A stretch of DNA of 5,932 nucleotides from Coriobacteriaceae bacterium (GTDB taxonomy: Bacteria > Actinomycetota > Coriobacteriia > Coriobacteriales > UMGS124): NCBI GenBank assembly GCA_019420325.1, contig JAHZHK010000006.1, positions 45,170 to 51,101 on the forward strand, read 5' to 3'. Both the position numbers and the translations under genes were made by a program. The notes below the pieces were generated by a model. It did no database searches and was not told the DNA's origin. It saw only the letters and a program-made list of their open reading frames with translations. Positions 1 through 5,792 of the stretch are shown one piece after another (the stretch's first letter is position 1; each line of letters begins with the position of its first letter).

Positions 1-178
1 GGTTGACATTGTGCTCGTCCGCCAGCCATGCGACCCAGGCGGTCAGGTCACGCCTGTAGGCATCCACCGTGTTCTTGGAAGAGCCCTTCTCAACACGCAG
101 GTAATCGATATAGTCGGCCAAGCCCGCCTCAAGGGCGGACCTGGCCTGATTCGCTCTGTCAGCCTTCGGCGCCGTCAC
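1..178 (-). CDS. xerD: Tyrosine site-specific recombinase XerD, N-terminal fragment (cut by window edge)
   Basis: Only the first 59 codons are visible; the gene continues beyond the left edge. The translation begins MTAPKADRANQ and contains YIDYLRVEKGSSKNTVDAYR followed by RDLTAWVAWLADE. This is the N-terminal SAM-like core-binding domain of XerC/XerD recombinases (helical, with the 'EKGxSxNTxxAYxRDL' signature). The catalytic domain is outside the window. In the family, XerD resolves chromosome dimers at dif sites together with XerC. The GTG start at 178-176 is the first start codon after the pyrG stop and gives the usual N-terminal length; no strong Shine-Dalgarno is visible, so translational coupling to pyrG is likely. 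The pyrG-xerD order is also seen, with or without a gene between, in other actinobacteria, often followed by scpA and scpB. XerD rather than XerC is chosen from this context; the fragment alone does not separate them. Confidence 0.85.
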   Translation of the reverse strand, partial: MTAPKADRANQARSALEAGLADYIDYLRVEKGSSKNTVDAYRRDLTAWVAWLADEHNVN

Positions 179-181
179 AGC

Positions 182-1813
182 TTATCGCTCGTCGGCCCGA
201 GCGCAGGAGGCCTTGATGAAGTCGCGGAACAAGGGGTGCGGCTTGGTGGGGCGGCTGCAAAACTCGGGGTGGAACTGGCCCGCGACAAACCAGGGATGGA
301 CGTCGCGAGGAAGCTCGATCATCTCGACGAGGCGGCCGTCGGGCGAGGTGCCCGACACAACCAGACCCGCCTCCACAAGCTGGGGGCGGAACTCGTTGTT
401 CACCTCGAAACGATGGCGGTGACGCTCGGAGATATGCTCCTGGCCATAGGCCTCGGCACCCAGCGTACCAGCAACAACGTCGCAGGGGTAGGCGCCCAGG
501 CGCATGGTGCCGCCCATATCGACGATGCCGGCCTGGTCGGGCATGAGAGCAATGACGGGATGCTGAGTCGTCTCGCTGAACTCGGCAGAGTTGGCATCAG
601 CCCAGCCAAGCACGTCACGGGCAAACTCGGTCACGGCAACCTGAAGGCCCAGGCAGATGCCAAGGTAAGGAATCTTGTGCGTGCGAGCATACCGGGCGGC
701 GCAAATCTTGCCCTCGAATGCGCGCGAGCCAAAACCGCCAGGAACAAGGATGCCGTCGGCGCTGCCCAGAACTTCGTCGGCATTGGCGTCGCAAAGTGTC
801 TCGCCGTCGATGAGCTCGATGTCAACGGCGCGGCCGTTGGCAACACCGGCATGGTGCAGAGCCTCGATGACCGACAGGTATGCATCGGGAAGCTGGGTGT
901 ACTTACCCACAAGCTTAATCTTGACCTCGCCGAGCGTGTCGCGGGTTGCCTCGGCGGCCGCCTTGGCATCGAGGAAGGCGTCCCACTCGGTCATGTCGGA
1001 CGTGCGCGGGTCCAAGCCCAGGCGCTCGCAGACCTTGAGGTCAAAGCCCTGGTCGGCAAGCATCTTGGGCACGTCGTAGATGGAGGGGCAGTCGCCGTTT
1101 ACAAAGACCTCGTCGGGGTCGACATCGCAGAACGACGCGATCTTGTGGCAGATCTTGTCGTCCACCTCGTGGTCGGCGCGCAGGACAATGATGTCAGGAG
1201 AGACACCCAGGCCGCGCAGCACTTTGACAGAGTGCTGGGTAGGCTTGGTTTTCACCTCGTGCGATGCGGCGATGTAGGGAAGCAGCGACACATGGATGTA
1301 GCAGACGTTCTCGTATCCCACATCCTTGCGGAACTGGCGGATGGCCTCGATGAAAGGCTGTGACTCGATGTCGCCGATGGTACCGCCAATCTCGGTGATG
1401 ACGACGTCGGCGCCGGCCTTGTCGGCCACGCGGTGCATGCGGGCCTTGATTTCGTTGGTGACATGGGGAATAACCTGCACCGTGCCGCCAAGGAAGTCGC
1501 CATGGCGCTCACGGTTGATGAGGGTCTGGTACACCGAACCCTGCGTGACGTTGGAGTCACGGTTGAGGCTCTCGTCGATAAAGCGCTCGTAGTGGCCCAG
1601 GTCGAGGTCACCCTCATGGCCGTCGTCGGTCACAAAGACCTCGCCATGCTGGAAGGGGCTCATCGTGCCGGGGTCGACGTTGAGGTAGGGATCCATCTTC
1701 TGCATCGTGACCTTGTAGCCACGGCTCTTGAGAAGGCGGCCCAAGGACGCTGCAGTAATGCCCTTACCCAGGGACGATACGACTCCGCCAGTCACGAATA
1801 CATGTTTTGTCAT
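182..1813 (-). CDS. pyrG: CTP synthase (glutamine-hydrolysing)
   Basis: Cytosolic enzyme making CTP from UTP, ATP and glutamine, the last step of de novo pyrimidine nucleotide synthesis. The 543-residue protein is full length for the family. The N-terminal synthase domain (about 1-267) opens with MTKHVFVTGGVVSSLGKG, including the P-loop-like SSLGKG at 13-18. It carries the Mg/ATP-site residues D71 and E141 (in TEIGGTIGD) and the UTP-site segment KTKPTQ at 188-193. The C-terminal class I glutamine amidotransferase domain (about 297-543) has the nucleophile Cys387 in GICLGLQ, the oxyanion segment PGGFG at 358-362, and the catalytic His515 and Glu517 in FHPEF. All key residues are present. The ATG start is the standard family start; upstream is GAGAGGAACGGGA, with GGGA eight bases before the ATG. 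The gene lies 156 bases after the LuxR-type regulator and 3 bases before xerD. No frameshift or truncation is seen. Confidence 0.98.
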   Translation of the reverse strand: MTKHVFVTGGVVSSLGKGITAASLGRLLKSRGYKVTMQKMDPYLNVDPGTMSPFQHGEVFVTDDGHEGDLDLGHYERFIDESLNRDSNVTQGSVYQTLINRERHGDFLGGTVQVIPHVTNEIKARMHRVADKAGADVVITEIGGTIGDIESQPFIEAIRQFRKDVGYENVCYIHVSLLPYIAASHEVKTKPTQHSVKVLRGLGVSPDIIVLRADHEVDDKICHKIASFCDVDPDEVFVNGDCPSIYDVPKMLADQGFDLKVCERLGLDPRTSDMTEWDAFLDAKAAAEATRDTLGEVKIKLVGKYTQLPDAYLSVIEALHHAGVANGRAVDIELIDGETLCDANADEVLGSADGILVPGGFGSRAFEGKICAARYARTHKIPYLGICLGLQVAVTEFARDVLGWADANSAEFSETTQHPVIALMPDQAGIVDMGGTMRLGAYPCDVVAGTLGAEAYGQEHISERHRHRFEVNNEFRPQLVEAGLVVSGTSPDGRLVEMIELPRDVHPWFVAGQFHPEFCSRPTKPHPLFRDFIKASCARADER

Positions 1814-1876
1814 AGGTGAGTTCCCGTTCCTCTCGCCATGCCGTACGCGGCGGCAGCCGTTAAGTTACGGGTCTTC

Positions 1877-1885
1877 ATTTTAGCA
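1877..1885 (-). promoter_or_regulatory. Candidate extended -10 promoter for pyrG-xerD
   Basis: The minus strand reads TGCTAAAAT, an extended -10 (TGn) with hexamer TAAAAT (5 of 6 to TATAAT). No convincing -35 lies 16-18 bases upstream, which fits an extended -10 promoter. The inferred start near 1870 leaves a leader of about 57 bases to the pyrG ATG. The region just upstream (1917-1945) is strikingly AT-rich in a GC-rich window. The LuxR-type gene has no clear intrinsic terminator, so partial read-through into pyrG is also possible. Confidence 0.4.
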
Positions 1886-1923
1886 CGGCCATGTTTCAAG
1901 TCATGTTCGCCGTAGATATCAAT

Positions 1924-1941
1924 AAAATATTGAAAATATTG
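1924..1941. repeat. Tandem 9-base AT-rich repeat upstream of pyrG
   Basis: The plus strand has AAAATATTG twice in perfect tandem (1924-1932 and 1933-1941), directly upstream of the candidate pyrG promoter. It may act as an UP-like or bendable element or a protein-binding site, or it may be chance AT-rich sequence. No function can be shown. Confidence 0.5.
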
Positions 1942-1969
1942 CCAATCCAAGGAAAGCACTGTGCCTCCC

Positions 1970-3424
1970 CTACTCGCCCTTGCCTTCGACCAAGTCGATA
2001 AGCTCCTGGTGAGAGTGGATGTCAAGCTTGGCATAGATATGCTTGACGTGGGCCTTGACAGTATTGCGCGAAACGCTCAGACGCTCCTCGATGTACTCGC
2101 GGTTGCGACCGCGTGCAAGCATCTCGAACACCTCGGCCTCGCGGGGCGTGAGCTGATAGGCGGCCGCCACCTGGGCGCAACGCTCAGCGAAAACCCCATC
2201 GGCAGAAACGTGAATCTCGATGTCGGGCTCGGGAGGCACAACGCCCTCGATCGTGGAACGCAGCGAAAACCCGCGCAGGCCAAAGAGAATGTAGGCGACA
2301 AGAACCAGCAGCATGACGGCGATAAAGAAAGCGAGCTGCTGGTGGCCGGCCGCAACCTCGATACGGTTTGCCGTGGTGCCCAGAAGGGCACCCAACGTCG
2401 TTGCCAGGCCTGACATGCCCTGGCCCCATCCCACGATGGACAGGGCGGCCAGAGGGTTGCGGGCAGCGAGGGCAACAAGCGTGAAATTGAGGGCGATGCC
2501 GAACACACAGGTACCAACCGTAAGAAGGCCGTTCGCCAGCATGACACTGCTCGAACCGCCCACCATGACAAGCAAAAAGCCCGCAGTGAGAGCCAAAAGC
2601 GACACGTTGACAATCTCGTCGCCGATGAATCGTCCGCACAGCGCGAGCGTCACCAACACAAGCACGACTGCGAACCCAAGGCCAAGGTTACCAAAAGACG
2701 GCACGCCGGCCACCTCGCCGAAGCGCAGCGCAAAGCCGAACGCAACCTGTACGAGAATGATGCAGATATAGAGGTTGCTCGTAAGCGGCACATACGAGGC
2801 AGGGCGCGTGACGGAAAGCTCGGCGGCGGCAGGACCGGCGGCAATCTCGTCAGCAAGGGCGCCGGCGCGGCGATGGGCGCACACCAGGCAAACAGGAATG
2901 AGAACCACAAGCAAAACGGCAGAAACCTGTTGAGGAAGAGCGACGCGCACAAGCAGGTCGAACAGCTGCGCAAACACGGCACCCATCGTAATGGCGACAA
3001 CCGCCTGGGGCGCAGGCAGTGACACAGCAGCCAGGTTCGAACTGATGGAGGTCCATCCGCGGCTTGTTACAAGCAGACATGCGCCCGGTACCAGCAGGGC
3101 AGGGACATGCAGACCCAGTCCCACAAGCACGCCAACGACGCCAAGCGCCCAGATGACCAACATCGAGAAAAAGAGGCGCCTGCCACTCAAAAGCGCAGGC
3201 CGGGCAAGCGAGATAAGGCCGAGCACAATGGAGACGAGCGCGCTGCACGTAATCGAGATATCGCGCGCGTAGGTAAACACGCCGTCGAACAGGGGAAAGA
3301 GCGACCGGTTCATGAGCTGCACGGTAAGGCCCGCCATGCCCATCGCGCAACAGACAAGCCAGAACTCGCGACTGGCAAACGTCACCCGGCAAAACTCGCG
3401 CACCTGTCGTAGTGCCTGTGCCAC
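1970..3424 (-). CDS. Membrane-bound LuxR-type transcriptional regulator (12 predicted helices plus C-terminal HTH)
   Basis: A 484-residue fusion of a polytopic membrane domain and a DNA-binding domain. Residues 21-383 hold about twelve hydrophobic segments (roughly 21-38, 55-74, 84-104, 107-121, 138-157, 166-184, 217-234, 247-264, 271-290, 294-317, 329-350, 364-383), resembling a transporter fold. A linker (384-420) leads to a GerE/LuxR helix-turn-helix at 425-480: LTPREAEVFEMLARG, then VSRNTVKAHVKHIYAKLDIH with the conserved N454, T455, V456, K457, H459, Y464 and L467. There is no receiver or autoinducer domain, so this is a one-component sensor held in the membrane. The architecture matches the large Coriobacteriia/Eggerthella family that includes regulators of catechol dehydroxylases (DadR/HcdR type), usually encoded beside the reductase they control. 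Here the neighbour is the Tat-exported flavoprotein, separated by a terminator. The start is GTG with AAGGGGG seven bases upstream; no in-frame alternative lies close above it. Role as activator of the reductase is inference. Confidence 0.92.
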   Translation of the reverse strand: MAQALRQVREFCRVTFASREFWLVCCAMGMAGLTVQLMNRSLFPLFDGVFTYARDISITCSALVSIVLGLISLARPALLSGRRLFFSMLVIWALGVVGVLVGLGLHVPALLVPGACLLVTSRGWTSISSNLAAVSLPAPQAVVAITMGAVFAQLFDLLVRVALPQQVSAVLLVVLIPVCLVCAHRRAGALADEIAAGPAAAELSVTRPASYVPLTSNLYICIILVQVAFGFALRFGEVAGVPSFGNLGLGFAVVLVLVTLALCGRFIGDEIVNVSLLALTAGFLLVMVGGSSSVMLANGLLTVGTCVFGIALNFTLVALAARNPLAALSIVGWGQGMSGLATTLGALLGTTANRIEVAAGHQQLAFFIAVMLLVLVAYILFGLRGFSLRSTIEGVVPPEPDIEIHVSADGVFAERCAQVAAAYQLTPREAEVFEMLARGRNREYIEERLSVSRNTVKAHVKHIYAKLDIHSHQELIDLVEGKGE

Positions 3425-3431
3425 CGTCCCG

Positions 3432-3438
3432 CCCCCTT
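3432..3438 (-). promoter_or_regulatory. Ribosome binding site supporting the GTG start of the LuxR-type regulator
   Basis: The minus strand reads AAGGGGG, seven bases before the GTG at 3424-3422. It is purine-rich but not a perfect AGGAGG. It supports the GTG because no other start codon is near. Confidence 0.5.
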
Positions 3439-3465
3439 CGCGCGCAAACCGCTCTTACACCCGCG

Positions 3466-3471
3466 ATTCTA
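3466..3471 (-). promoter_or_regulatory. Candidate -10 element for the LuxR-type regulator
   Basis: TAGAAT (5 of 6 to TATAAT) lies about 42 bases before the GTG and would give a leader of roughly 35 bases. The -35 region (CTGAGG or nearby) is poor and falls in the inverted repeat 3480-3516, so the promoter may need an activator or may not be real. Confidence 0.3.
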
Positions 3472-3479
3472 CACGCGAA

Positions 3480-3516
3480 AGGGGCAGCCCTCAGCCCATG
3501 GCCGAAGACTGCCCCT
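3480..3516. repeat. Inverted repeat AGGGGCAG / CTGCCCCT upstream of the regulator gene
   Basis: Perfect 8-base arms at 3480-3487 and 3509-3516 with a 21-base loop. On the minus strand the second arm is followed by TTTCGCG, only three Ts, so it is a poor intrinsic terminator. It overlaps the expected -35 region of the regulator promoter and could be an operator, or a second weak terminator after the reductase gene. Confidence 0.45.
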
Positions 3517-3573
3517 CAAACACTCAAACTACCCTCTAACCCCACAGCCGGGGCCCGCACACAGCGCCGCACG

Positions 3574-3585
3574 CGAGGTTCCGCA
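3574..3585. repeat. Third copy of the hairpin-arm sequence CGAGGTTCCGCA
   Basis: The 12 bases CGAGGTTCCGCA at 3574-3585 are repeated exactly at 3671-3682, which forms the right arm of the large hairpin. The extra copy lies outside the hairpin, just beyond its T-run, in direct orientation relative to the right arm. This suggests duplication or a small palindromic repeat element. Confidence 0.6.
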
Positions 3586-3592
3586 GCTCCTC

Positions 3593-3681
3593 AAAAAGCG
3601 GGTTCTCGTCCGCAAGGCGCCGGGAGGCGACGTGTACTGGAGTACTCTAGCCTCCCGGGAACGCAGCGGACGAGGTTCCGC
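3593..3681 (-). terminator. Large intrinsic terminator hairpin after the flavoprotein gene
   Basis: Outer arms at 3598-3613 and 3666-3681 (16 bases each, three mismatches) enclose perfect 9-base inner arms CCGGGAGGC (3620-3628) and GCCTCCCGG (3650-3658), with a GTAC/GTAC mini-stem inside the loop. On the minus strand the hairpin begins six bases after the TAG stop and ends directly at a run of five Ts (3597-3593). Placement and T-run fit transcription termination of the reductase gene. It is much longer than a usual terminator, so it may also have another origin. Confidence 0.7.
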
Positions 3682-3687
3682 AACATC

Positions 3688-5385
3688 CTAGTTGGCGAAC
3701 TCCTGGCCAAGGATGTAGGCCTCGGTGGTAGTCCGCCCGCACGCAAGGCCGGTGAACAGGTTGGGGTAGCTCACGCAGAAGAAGCCGCCCGAGCAGTCGC
3801 CGATGGCATAGAGGCCCTCGATGGGGTTGTTGTCCTGGTCGAGAACCTGCATGTGCGTGTTGATGAGCAGGCCGTCGAACGTGGCGAGGTGCCAGGCGCC
3901 GGTGCGCACGCCATAGAAAGGCGGCGTGTCGAGCTTCGTGAGGCGGTAGGCCTCCTTGTAGTAGTCGGGGTCGGCGCCCTCGTCGCAGTAGCCGTTGTAC
4001 TTCTCAACGGTGGCCGCAAGGTTCTCAGCGGGGATGTTGAGCTTCTCGGCGAGCTCCTCGATGGTGTCGGCCTGCTGGATGTAGCCGTCCTCGATGAGCT
4101 TGGCGTTCATGTTGTTCCACACCACGTCGAACGGGATGTTGTTCTTGGCACCGTTATCGAAGGGGAACAGACGGCAGCAGCCGACCTCGTTGAGCTGCTC
4201 GGCCTTGGCCTTGGCATCGGAGTCCCAGATGTCGCAGTAGGTGTGATAAGGCTGGCTCCACGTGGAGTGCAGCATGTAGTCGTAGGGACCGCTCTCATTG
4301 CAGAAGCGTTCACCGTTGAGGTTGACCTTGAGGAAGGGCTGCTCGCCGAACCAGAACCAACGGCCCACGACGCCATTGCCGGCAACCTCGTCAGGCATGA
4401 CGCAGCAGCGGTTAAACAGGATGGAGGTGCCGATCGGGTCCTTGCGAGCGCCGAGCCACATACCGGCCTTGATGCCGGAGCCGTCATCGGTGGAACCAGA
4501 GGTGCACAGGATGCGGCCGTCGACGATCTCGGGCTGCAGGGCGCACATCATCTCGGAGTTCGTGGAGTAACCGCCCGTGGCAAGTACGACGCCCTTGGAA
4601 GCATTGATGCGCACGTAGTGGCCATCGGTGGTGTCCTGGGCGATAGCGCCGGTCACGCGGCCGGACTCGTCCTGCTCGAGCTTGACCAGGGGGCAGCTCC
4701 AGCGCACCTCGGCACCGGCGTCGATGGCAGCCTGGCGCATGACCTTGGTGTAGGAATCGTCATCGCCGGCGGCCTCGGTCTTCTGGGGGCTGTGGCCCGT
4801 GGCGTAGGCGCGGTCGCGACCCTCGCCGTCCTGGTTGCCGATGCCACCCTCGAACTCCATAACGAACTTGCCGGTGGCCTCGATGGTCTCGGTGATCCAG
4901 TCGATGACCGCGCCGGAGCGCTGAGCCCACATCTTGATGAGGTCATAGTTGCAGAAGCCGTTGGCGTAGCGGACGATGTCCCCGACAGCGTCCTTCTCCT
5001 CAATCTTGAACTCGGGGAACTCCTCGAAGGAGGCCAGCTGGAGCTTGGAGTTCATGGCGCCGATGTCCTCACGCATCTGCTGGCAGGTCTCCTCGGCGTC
5101 ACGCTCGATGACGAGGGTCTTGCTGCCCATCTGTGCGCAGGAAAGCGCGCAGGGCACACCGCCGGTGTTGAAGCCGCAGACAAGAACCTCGGTCTCGAGG
5201 GTCTCGGTGATGTCGGCCTCGGCAACCTCGGGCGCCTCGCCCAGCCAAGCGGGGTTGCCCTCGGCGGTCAGGGCATCCTGGGCCTGGGCGGAGGTGGTGC
5301 CGGCCAGGTTGGCGGCTGCGGCGACGCCTGCGCCTGCAAGTGCGGCACCGGCGACGAAGTTACGGCGGGTCAGGGTCTCGTTCAT
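3688..5385 (-). CDS. Tat-exported FAD-dependent reductase of the fumarate reductase / succinate dehydrogenase flavoprotein superfamily, substrate unknown
   Basis: A 565-residue flavoprotein counted from ATG 5385. Residues 1-35 form a twin-arginine signal: TRRNFVAG (R7, R8), an alanine-rich hydrophobic stretch, and a probable cleavage site after AQA35. The FAD-binding Rossmann segment is 67-94 (VLVCGFNTGG ending in acidic E94). Further family motifs are ATGGYSTN (269-276), DDGSGIKAG (300-308), NGERFCNES near 357-365, and a C-terminal FAD motif from GDCSGG (529-534) to GR at 550-551. The capping domain lies between. Family members reduce C=C or related bonds of organic electron acceptors outside the membrane. 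Classical fumarate-reductase features are altered: WHLATFDG (498-505) replaces HHTMGG, and YPNLFTG (540-546) sits where the NRLGG arginine is expected. There is no fused haem or FMN-binding domain and no adjacent electron-donor gene. It has 18 cysteines. The ATG is preferred over a TTG two codons upstream because AAGGA lies eight bases before it. Confidence 0.92.
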   Translation of the reverse strand: MNETLTRRNFVAGAALAGAGVAAAANLAGTTSAQAQDALTAEGNPAWLGEAPEVAEADITETLETEVLVCGFNTGGVPCALSCAQMGSKTLVIERDAEETCQQMREDIGAMNSKLQLASFEEFPEFKIEEKDAVGDIVRYANGFCNYDLIKMWAQRSGAVIDWITETIEATGKFVMEFEGGIGNQDGEGRDRAYATGHSPQKTEAAGDDDSYTKVMRQAAIDAGAEVRWSCPLVKLEQDESGRVTGAIAQDTTDGHYVRINASKGVVLATGGYSTNSEMMCALQPEIVDGRILCTSGSTDDGSGIKAGMWLGARKDPIGTSILFNRCCVMPDEVAGNGVVGRWFWFGEQPFLKVNLNGERFCNESGPYDYMLHSTWSQPYHTYCDIWDSDAKAKAEQLNEVGCCRLFPFDNGAKNNIPFDVVWNNMNAKLIEDGYIQQADTIEELAEKLNIPAENLAATVEKYNGYCDEGADPDYYKEAYRLTKLDTPPFYGVRTGAWHLATFDGLLINTHMQVLDQDNNPIEGLYAIGDCSGGFFCVSYPNLFTGLACGRTTTEAYILGQEFAN

Positions 5386-5393
5386 GGTCAATG

Positions 5394-5398
5394 TCCTT
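5394..5398 (-). promoter_or_regulatory. Ribosome binding site fixing the flavoprotein start
   Basis: AAGGA (within GGAAGGA) is eight bases before ATG 5385-5383. The alternative in-frame TTG at 5391-5389 is only two bases from AAGGA and cannot use it, so the ATG is the likely start. Confidence 0.75.
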
Positions 5399-5411
5399 CC
5401 GTTGCGTTCAA

Positions 5412-5417
5412 CTTATA
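5412..5417 (-). promoter_or_regulatory. Alternative proximal -10 element for the flavoprotein gene
   Basis: TATAAG (5 of 6) would start transcription near 5405 with a leader of about 20 bases that still includes the Shine-Dalgarno. No -35 is visible 16-18 bases upstream. A perfect palindrome GCCTGCAGGC (5444-5453) is centred at about -43.5 from this start, where an activator could sit. This competes with the promoter proposed at 5540-5568. Confidence 0.25.
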
Positions 5418-5437
5418 TGGGAACACACTCGTTCGCG

Positions 5438-5463
5438 GCGCACGCCTGCAGGCATCCCTGCGC
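5438..5463. repeat. Nested inverted repeat in the flavoprotein leader
   Basis: GCGCA (5438-5442) and TGCGC (5459-5463) flank the palindrome GCCTGCAGGC (5444-5453). It could form a hairpin in a long leader RNA or bind a dimeric protein. No T-run follows, so it is not a terminator. Confidence 0.4.
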
Positions 5464-5512
5464 TTGACCGCGTCGCTGACGCCCATAATGGCCCGCCTGC
5501 CCCCTAGGGACC

Positions 5513-5531
5513 ATTGCCCAGCCGGGGTAAT
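5513..5531. promoter_or_regulatory. Operator-like palindrome A
   Basis: ATTGCCC-N5-GGGTAAT, 7-base arms with one mismatch. It is one of three sites of the same design upstream of the flavoprotein gene and the one nearest to it. Relative to the candidate start near 5533 it lies just downstream of the start, where binding would tend to block transcription. Confidence 0.5.
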
Positions 5532-5539
5532 CTTTTATT

Positions 5540-5568
5540 TGCATATCTACCAGGTAAAATAGAGACAA
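5540..5568 (-). promoter_or_regulatory. Candidate activator-dependent promoter for the flavoprotein gene
   Basis: TTGTCT (5568-5563), a 17-base spacer, and TATGCA (5545-5540), giving a start near 5533 and a leader of about 148 bases. Both hexamers are imperfect, the -10 strongly so, which fits dependence on an activator. Palindrome B overlaps the -35 and is centred at about -44. The spacer contains TACC-A-GGTA (5548-5556), another copy of the half-site core. Confidence 0.3.
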
Positions 5569-5586
5569 TTACCCCGCCTGGGTAAG
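5568..5586. promoter_or_regulatory. Operator-like palindrome B
   Basis: ATTACCC-N5-GGGTAAG: perfect 6-base arms TTACCC/GGGTAA with spacer CGCCT, and only the outermost base differs. It is the most symmetric site of the cluster. It overlaps the -35 of the candidate promoter, a usual position for LuxR-family activators. Proposed target of the adjacent membrane LuxR-type regulator, by inference. Confidence 0.55.
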
Positions 5587-5602
5587 CGTTTTATCACACT
5601 GG

Positions 5603-5620
5603 AATACCCTTGAGGGTAAT
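5603..5620. promoter_or_regulatory. Operator-like palindrome C
   Basis: AATACCC-N4-GGGTAAT, 7-base arms with one mismatch and a 4-base spacer (TTGA). It is centred about 34 bases upstream of site B and about -79 from the candidate start, suiting a second upstream activator site. Confidence 0.5.
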
Positions 5621-5792
5621 GGCTCAGCGCACTGAGAAACTTCATGCCGCTTCTTGGCGCCCAAAGGGACGCATCGCTCGATCATCAAGCCAGCAAACAA
5701 TCGCGCTCCGACGATGAGCTTCCTTCAAAGACCGTGCATACCTGCGGGGCGATGCCCACGGCAGCACACGCGCACGCCTATGCATGCTCGTG
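5621..5792. other. Gene-free stretch, no protein-coding signal seen
   Basis: No credible open reading frame with a ribosome binding site is seen on either strand; minus-strand ATGs here run into stops within about a dozen codons. Two small symmetric sequences occur: CTCAG-CGCA-CTGAG (5623-5636) and the 15-base near-palindrome GCTCGATCATCAAGC (5676-5690). Neither is followed by a T-run. The stretch would be the 5' part of any transcript started at the promoter 5793-5821. Confidence 0.6.

Noticed and set aside
11..1363. Plus-strand open frame of 450 codons opposite pyrG
   Set aside because: It is a shadow of pyrG, whose full-length CTP synthase sequence with all catalytic residues is certain.
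1956..1964. Small hairpin GCAC-T-GTGC after the regulator stop
   Set aside because: Four-base arms around a single base and only a short T stretch; too weak to call a terminator.
1810..2034. Minus-strand 74-codon frame across the pyrG upstream region
   Set aside because: It begins inside the regulator's HTH region in another frame and spans the promoter region; it has no domain or ribosome binding site.
5386..5391. TTG start two codons upstream for the flavoprotein
   Set aside because: The Shine-Dalgarno AAGGA is only two bases from this TTG but eight from the ATG at 5385, so the ATG is preferred.
5464..5489. Plus-strand promoter-like TTGACC ... CATAAT
   Set aside because: The spacer is only 14 bases and no plus-strand gene follows.
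3412..5562. Very long plus-strand open frame (716 codons) opposite the flavoprotein
   Set aside because: It mirrors the codon bias of the high-GC minus-strand gene: low-complexity Leu/Val/Gly/Ala composition, no domain, no ribosome binding site, and it crosses the terminator and the 3' intergenic region. The minus-strand frame has a Tat signal and clear FAD motifs.
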